From JBEAUL01 sp041161475 (GTDB taxonomy: Bacteria; Pseudomonadota; Gammaproteobacteria; UBA6186; Azoamicaceae): a stretch of DNA of 7,537 nucleotides. Position 1 is the first letter of the stretch. Every line of letters begins with the position of its first letter. The position numbers and the translations under genes were made by a program. The DNA lies in contig JBEAUL010000085.1 in NCBI GenBank assembly GCA_041161475.1, positions 1 through 7,537 of the forward strand, given 5' to 3'. Under the pieces are notes generated by a model that was given only the letters and a program-made list of their open reading frames with translations, made no database searches and was not told the origin of the DNA. This document shows positions 5,169-7,537 of the stretch, piece by piece.

Positions 5169-6477
5169 CTTCATCAACCGATGCGGCGAGTTTTTTAGCA
5201 GAAATATGTTTATCGGTAACCGCTGTAACACAGGCATCAGACCACACATTAATCGATGTCTCGAGCATGTCAATTAAACTATAAAACGGTAAGATAACTG
5301 CCATCAGCGTTAAGGGTAAATGTAAGCTTGCAACCAGGGCTGAAGATAAAAAATAGCAACCCATCGGCACACCCGCATTACCAACAGCCGCAATCGTTGC
5401 AACAAAAACCCACATAATATACTGTGCAGCCGAGAAGGTCATGCCATGACTGTGTGCCACAAACATCACCGTTAACATGATAAATGCTGCACAGGCATTC
5501 ATGTTAATGGTTGTACACAAGGGCAAGGAGAATCGAGCAATTGCAGGTGGAATTTTTAATCTGGTTTCTGCGCATTCTATGGCAAGCGGTAAGGTTGCAC
5601 TCGAGGATTTTGACCAAAATGCGAATCCCAAAGCGGGTGCCATTTTTTTTGCCACCAGCCAAGGAGACAAGCCGTGATATTTTAAGAACAAGGGTAAAAC
5701 GACAAATGCCTGAACAAGATTTGCCCCCACCACACAGGCCAAATACAAACCAATACTGCGCATTACAAAACTGGCCTCTGGGCCCATTTTAATTAAATCT
5801 GCGCAAAACAAGGTAATAAAAGCCCAAATAGCCAAAGGTAGAATAACGATTAAACCACGCGTCATCATCATCACAGCAGAAAAAAGACTGCTAAACGCTT
5901 GATGTAACACATGTTTGGGTTCATCTGGCAATTTGATGACCGCAAAGCTAATCACCAGGGCTAAAAACATGACCCCAAAAATATTGCCCTCGATAAACGG
6001 TTGTACAACACTCGTTGGAATGGCTTCGATAAAATATTTTAAGATATGTACATGATGATTTTCTAAGGGAACAACTGCCGGCGCCGTAGGTAAGGCACCA
6101 AACTGATTGGTCATCTTGCTTAACATTTGGGTTGCATTAACCCCTGGGTTAACCCACAAATAGAAACCCAATGCAACGATGGTGGCCAAAATAGTGGTTA
6201 GCAAAGTGTAACGTAACACCCTACCCCCGATAGAACGGAGTGCATTTAAGTCCTTCATGCCAGAAAGCGTTGAGGTAATAGACAAAAAGCAAATGGGCAT
6301 GCTGATAAGTTTTAACAAGCGCACAAAAATATCAGAAAATATCTGTGCAGTATCAAGCAACAGTGTGACACCACTGTAACCCGTGGCAATACCTAAGAGC
6401 ACAGCAAGGAGTAAAAAACTACTGGCCCAAGAAAATTTCTTTGATAACAACGGCTTTTTTGATGATTGTTTATGCAT
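5161..6477 (-). CDS. DAACS (SDF) family sodium-coupled symporter, substrate uncertain
   Basis: A 438-residue inner-membrane transporter of the glutamate/dicarboxylate:cation symporter fold, with several hydrophobic segments. The transport-core landmarks are present: hairpin 1 with SKSSSATLPL (289–298), the TM7 motif NMNACA (325–330) where NMDGT is usual, hairpin 2 AVGNAGVP (364–371), and TM8 DMLETSINVWSD (403–414). In the aspartate transporter GltPh, TM8 reads DMGRTMVNVTGD, and its Arg binds the substrate side-chain carboxylate. Here that position is Glu406, so an acidic substrate is doubtful; a serine/threonine-type (SstT-like) or other neutral or cationic substrate is an alternative. The start ATG at 6477 has a weak AGG about eight bases upstream. 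It leads an operon with rsmH and ftsL, an unusual partner for both. The family call is firm; substrate is open. Confidence 0.92.
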   Translation of the reverse strand: MHKQSSKKPLLSKKFSWASSFLLLAVLLGIATGYSGVTLLLDTAQIFSDIFVRLLKLISMPICFLSITSTLSGMKDLNALRSIGGRVLRYTLLTTILATIVALGFYLWVNPGVNATQMLSKMTNQFGALPTAPAVVPLENHHVHILKYFIEAIPTSVVQPFIEGNIFGVMFLALVISFAVIKLPDEPKHVLHQAFSSLFSAVMMMTRGLIVILPLAIWAFITLFCADLIKMGPEASFVMRSIGLYLACVVGANLVQAFVVLPLFLKYHGLSPWLVAKKMAPALGFAFWSKSSSATLPLAIECAETRLKIPPAIARFSLPLCTTINMNACAAFIMLTVMFVAHSHGMTFSAAQYIMWVFVATIAAVGNAGVPMGCYFLSSALVASLHLPLTLMAVILPFYSLIDMLETSINVWSDACVTAVTDKHISAKKLAASVDEDV

Positions 6478-6512
6478 GGATAAACCTAAGTGCTATTGCG
6501 CCCTTTATAAGC

Positions 6513-6544
6513 TATAATTATAACATATTTCGTTGCAGAGCAAC
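6513..6544 (-). promoter_or_regulatory. Symporter–rsmH–ftsL promoter region with palindromic -10 core
   Basis: Leftward a perfect TATAAT lies at 6522–6517, about 40 bases before the symporter ATG. A TTGCTC at 6543–6538 could serve as -35 with a short 15-base spacer. The core is symmetric (TATAATTATA, 6513–6522), so a -10 is also present on the plus strand. A perfect inverted repeat, GTTGC-AGA-GCAAC (6532–6544), overlaps the -35 area and could be a regulator site or a weak hairpin at the end of the bamE transcript; no T run follows it. Confidence 0.45.
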
Positions 6545-6567
6545 AGCGACCAATCCAGTCATTTTTC

Positions 6568-6933
6568 CTAGTCAGTAAACTCGTCTTCTGCCCATGATTT
6601 GATGGAAACCAGCTTATCTTTCTTAAAATGTAATACTAAATGTTTTTGTTTCTGTTTACCGTTTTCCCCAGACACAAAGGAATAATAGTAATCCCAGCGA
6701 TCGGCATGCATGTAATGGGGCAACAAACTGGTGCCTAATACTGCTTGCACATCGGCTTTACTCATGCCACGTTTTAGTTTGGAAACCTGTTCAGCTTTAA
6801 AAATATTGCCCTGCTCAATATTAATTCGATAAATTTTTGGGGGAAAATGGCAAGCCGAACAAACAATCGAAGACATGCATACCATCACTACAAGAACAGC
6901 ATTTTTTAAGATCGTGCGACAAAATAGCAACAT
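6568..6933 (-). CDS. bamE: Outer membrane protein assembly factor BamE (SmpA/OmlA lipoprotein)
   Basis: BamE is a small lipoprotein of the BAM complex that inserts beta-barrel proteins into the outer membrane. From the ATG at 6933 the product is 121 residues (E. coli BamE 113): a signal sequence with Arg6 and Lys10, hydrophobic core AVLVVMVCMSSIV (12–24), and a probable lipidated Cys28 in CSAC. The SmpA/OmlA domain follows with YRINIEQGN, AEQVSKLKRGMSKADVQAVLGTSL and RWDYYYSF. The frame is open 20 codons further to a GTG at 6993, but that would bury the signal peptide, so I prefer 6933; GGGAG lies 12 bases upstream, rather far. The lipobox has Cys at -3 where Leu, Val or Ile is usual. Divergent fur next door is the arrangement I recall from Pseudomonas (omlA–fur). 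Confidence 0.9.
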   Translation of the reverse strand: MLLFCRTILKNAVLVVMVCMSSIVCSACHFPPKIYRINIEQGNIFKAEQVSKLKRGMSKADVQAVLGTSLLPHYMHADRWDYYYSFVSGENGKQKQKHLVLHFKKDKLVSIKSWAEDEFTD

Positions 6934-7030
6934 TAAAAACAAGGACTCCCCATTGGCATGTTTTAGATACTCAATTTCCAAGAATTTTAACACAGTTTAT
7001 ATCTTAAAAACATAAACTATCCCGAAAAGC

Positions 7031-7046
7031 ACACCACGCATGGTGT
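7031..7046. repeat. Inverted repeat in the bamE–fur divergent region
   Basis: ACACCA (7031–7036), CGCA, TGGTGT (7041–7046): perfect six-base arms with a four-base centre. No T run follows on either strand. It sits between the two divergent genes, upstream of the fur promoter and about 100 bases before the bamE start, so it could be an operator or a transcript hairpin. It does not resemble the Fur box consensus. Confidence 0.3.
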
Positions 7047-7066
7047 TGTCTGTCTTTCGCAATCTT

Positions 7067-7095
7067 TAGGCATACTGCCGTAATTGGGTTATACT
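7067..7095 (+). promoter_or_regulatory. Probable fur promoter
   Basis: TAGGCA (7067–7072, four of six to TTGACA), a 17-base spacer, then TATACT (7090–7095, five of six to TATAAT). Transcription would begin near 7102, giving a leader of about 53 nt before the TTG start. No good 19-bp Fur box (GATAATGATAATCATTATC type) is seen here, so Fur autoregulation is not evident by eye. Confidence 0.5.
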
Positions 7096-7142
7096 GGACG
7101 TTGTTTATTTTTCACTGTCTGCTGAATTGTTGTACATCTCTT

Positions 7143-7148
7143 AAGGAG
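7143..7148 (+). promoter_or_regulatory. fur ribosome binding site that fixes a TTG start
   Basis: AAGGAG lies exactly six bases before the TTG at 7155. No in-frame ATG or GTG is near, so this strong site decides the start of fur. Confidence 0.8.
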
Positions 7149-7154
7149 TTTGGG

Positions 7155-7537
7155 TTGGACGAAGAAGGACTTAAAAAAGCCGGTCTTAAAATTACAGGCC
7201 CTCGCATACGCATCTTAAACGCACTGAAGACCGCTAAATCACGGCATTTGAGTGCAGAAGACATCTATCAGTATTTACGCGAAACGGGTGTTGAAACCAG
7301 CTTGGCCACCATTTACCGTGTTTTAACCCAATTTGAAGCCGTTGGCCTTGTAATTAGGCACTATTTCGATGGCGAGCATTCTGTTTTTGAACTGGATGAC
7401 AAAGCGCATCACGATCACCTGGTCTGCACCGACTGCGGTGTTGTGGTTGAATTTGTAGATGAATTGATTGAGCAGAAACAAAAGGACATTGCTCGGCAGT
7501 ATGGTTTTAAAATGACCGATCATGCTTTATCTATTTT
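7155..7537 (+). CDS. fur: Ferric uptake regulator Fur, N-terminal 127 residues (cut by window edge)
   Basis: Fur is the iron-responsive repressor of iron uptake genes. The visible part begins LKKAGLKITGPRIRIL (6–21). The winged helix follows with SAEDIYQYL and the recognition region ETSLATIYRVLTQFEAVGLV (47–66). The metal-site motif HHDHLVCTDCG (85–95) has the His cluster and the CxxC pair (Cys91, Cys94) of the structural zinc site. Translation begins at TTG 7155, chosen because of the AAGGAG six bases upstream and because the encoded MDEEGLKKAGLKIT matches Fur N-termini. The gene is divergent from bamE, as in Pseudomonas. Only the last part of the dimerisation domain lies beyond the window. 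Other family members (Zur, PerR) are less likely given the sequence and the bamE neighbourhood. Confidence 0.95.
   Translation, partial: MDEEGLKKAGLKITGPRIRILNALKTAKSRHLSAEDIYQYLRETGVETSLATIYRVLTQFEAVGLVIRHYFDGEHSVFELDDKAHHDHLVCTDCGVVVEFVDELIEQKQKDIARQYGFKMTDHALSI

Noticed and set aside
5169..5273. Upstream extension of rsmH by 35 codons
   Set aside because: It lies wholly in the symporter coding region in another frame and does not resemble RsmH N-termini, which begin near H-QPVL.
5477..5792. Two plus-strand frames inside the symporter gene
   Set aside because: Antisense shadows of a long, motif-bearing transporter gene; no ribosome binding site or family resemblance.
6934..6993. GTG start for bamE adding 20 residues
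   Set aside because: It would put a charged stretch in front of a clear lipoprotein signal peptide.
7323..7523. Minus-strand 66-codon frame
   Set aside because: Shadow of fur.
1..7537. CRISPR array, transposon or tRNA gene
   Set aside because: No regularly spaced repeats, transposase motifs or tRNA cloverleaf apart from the tRNA-like end of tmRNA were seen.

Overview
The window reads as chromosomal DNA of a gammaproteobacterium. The evidence is the smpB–ssrA pair, the divergent ratA–rnfH pair, bamE next to a divergent fur, and gammaproteobacterial-type RsmH and FtsL. Moderate-to-low GC, tight packing and the general look of the proteins would fit the Legionellales (Coxiella/Legionella relatives), but that placement is an impression and no phylogeny was done. 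No phage, transposon, CRISPR or complete island is visible.

Layout. (1) 1–338: the C-terminal part of a peptidase S51-family protein, cut by the window edge. (2) 339–1542, leftward: smpB, then ssrA (tmRNA) with its own promoter and an intrinsic terminator; together these are the trans-translation ribosome-rescue module. (3) 1543–1657: a divergent control region with a near-consensus smpB promoter carrying two adjacent palindromes. (4) 1658–2779, rightward: ratA, rnfH and an A-type iron-sulfur carrier (IscA/ErpA/SufA type), overlapping end to start as one operon. (5) 2892–3878, rightward: a ParA-type ATPase with an N-terminal helix-turn-helix and no ParB partner in view. (6) 3867–6477, leftward: a DAACS/SDF-family sodium symporter, then rsmH, then ftsL, tightly spaced or overlapping; ftsL meets parA tail to tail with a 12-bp overlap. 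(7) 6568–6933, leftward: bamE, an outer-membrane assembly lipoprotein. (8) 7155 to the right edge: fur, starting at TTG and truncated by the window.

The main point of interest is gene order. In Pseudomonas, as I recall it, smpB, ratA–rnfH, bamE and fur are adjacent in exactly these orientations. Here about 4 kb (A-type carrier, parA, ftsL, rsmH, symporter) lies between rnfH and bamE. Within that block rsmH–ftsL is a detached piece of the division and cell-wall (dcw) cluster: the usual upstream mraZ is replaced by a transporter, and the usual downstream ftsI is replaced by a convergent parA. The window therefore holds familiar housekeeping genes in a rearranged order, plus a solo plasmid-like ParA of unknown job and a symporter whose substrate-site residues differ from those of acidic amino acid transporters. 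I do not see a clearly new multi-gene system.
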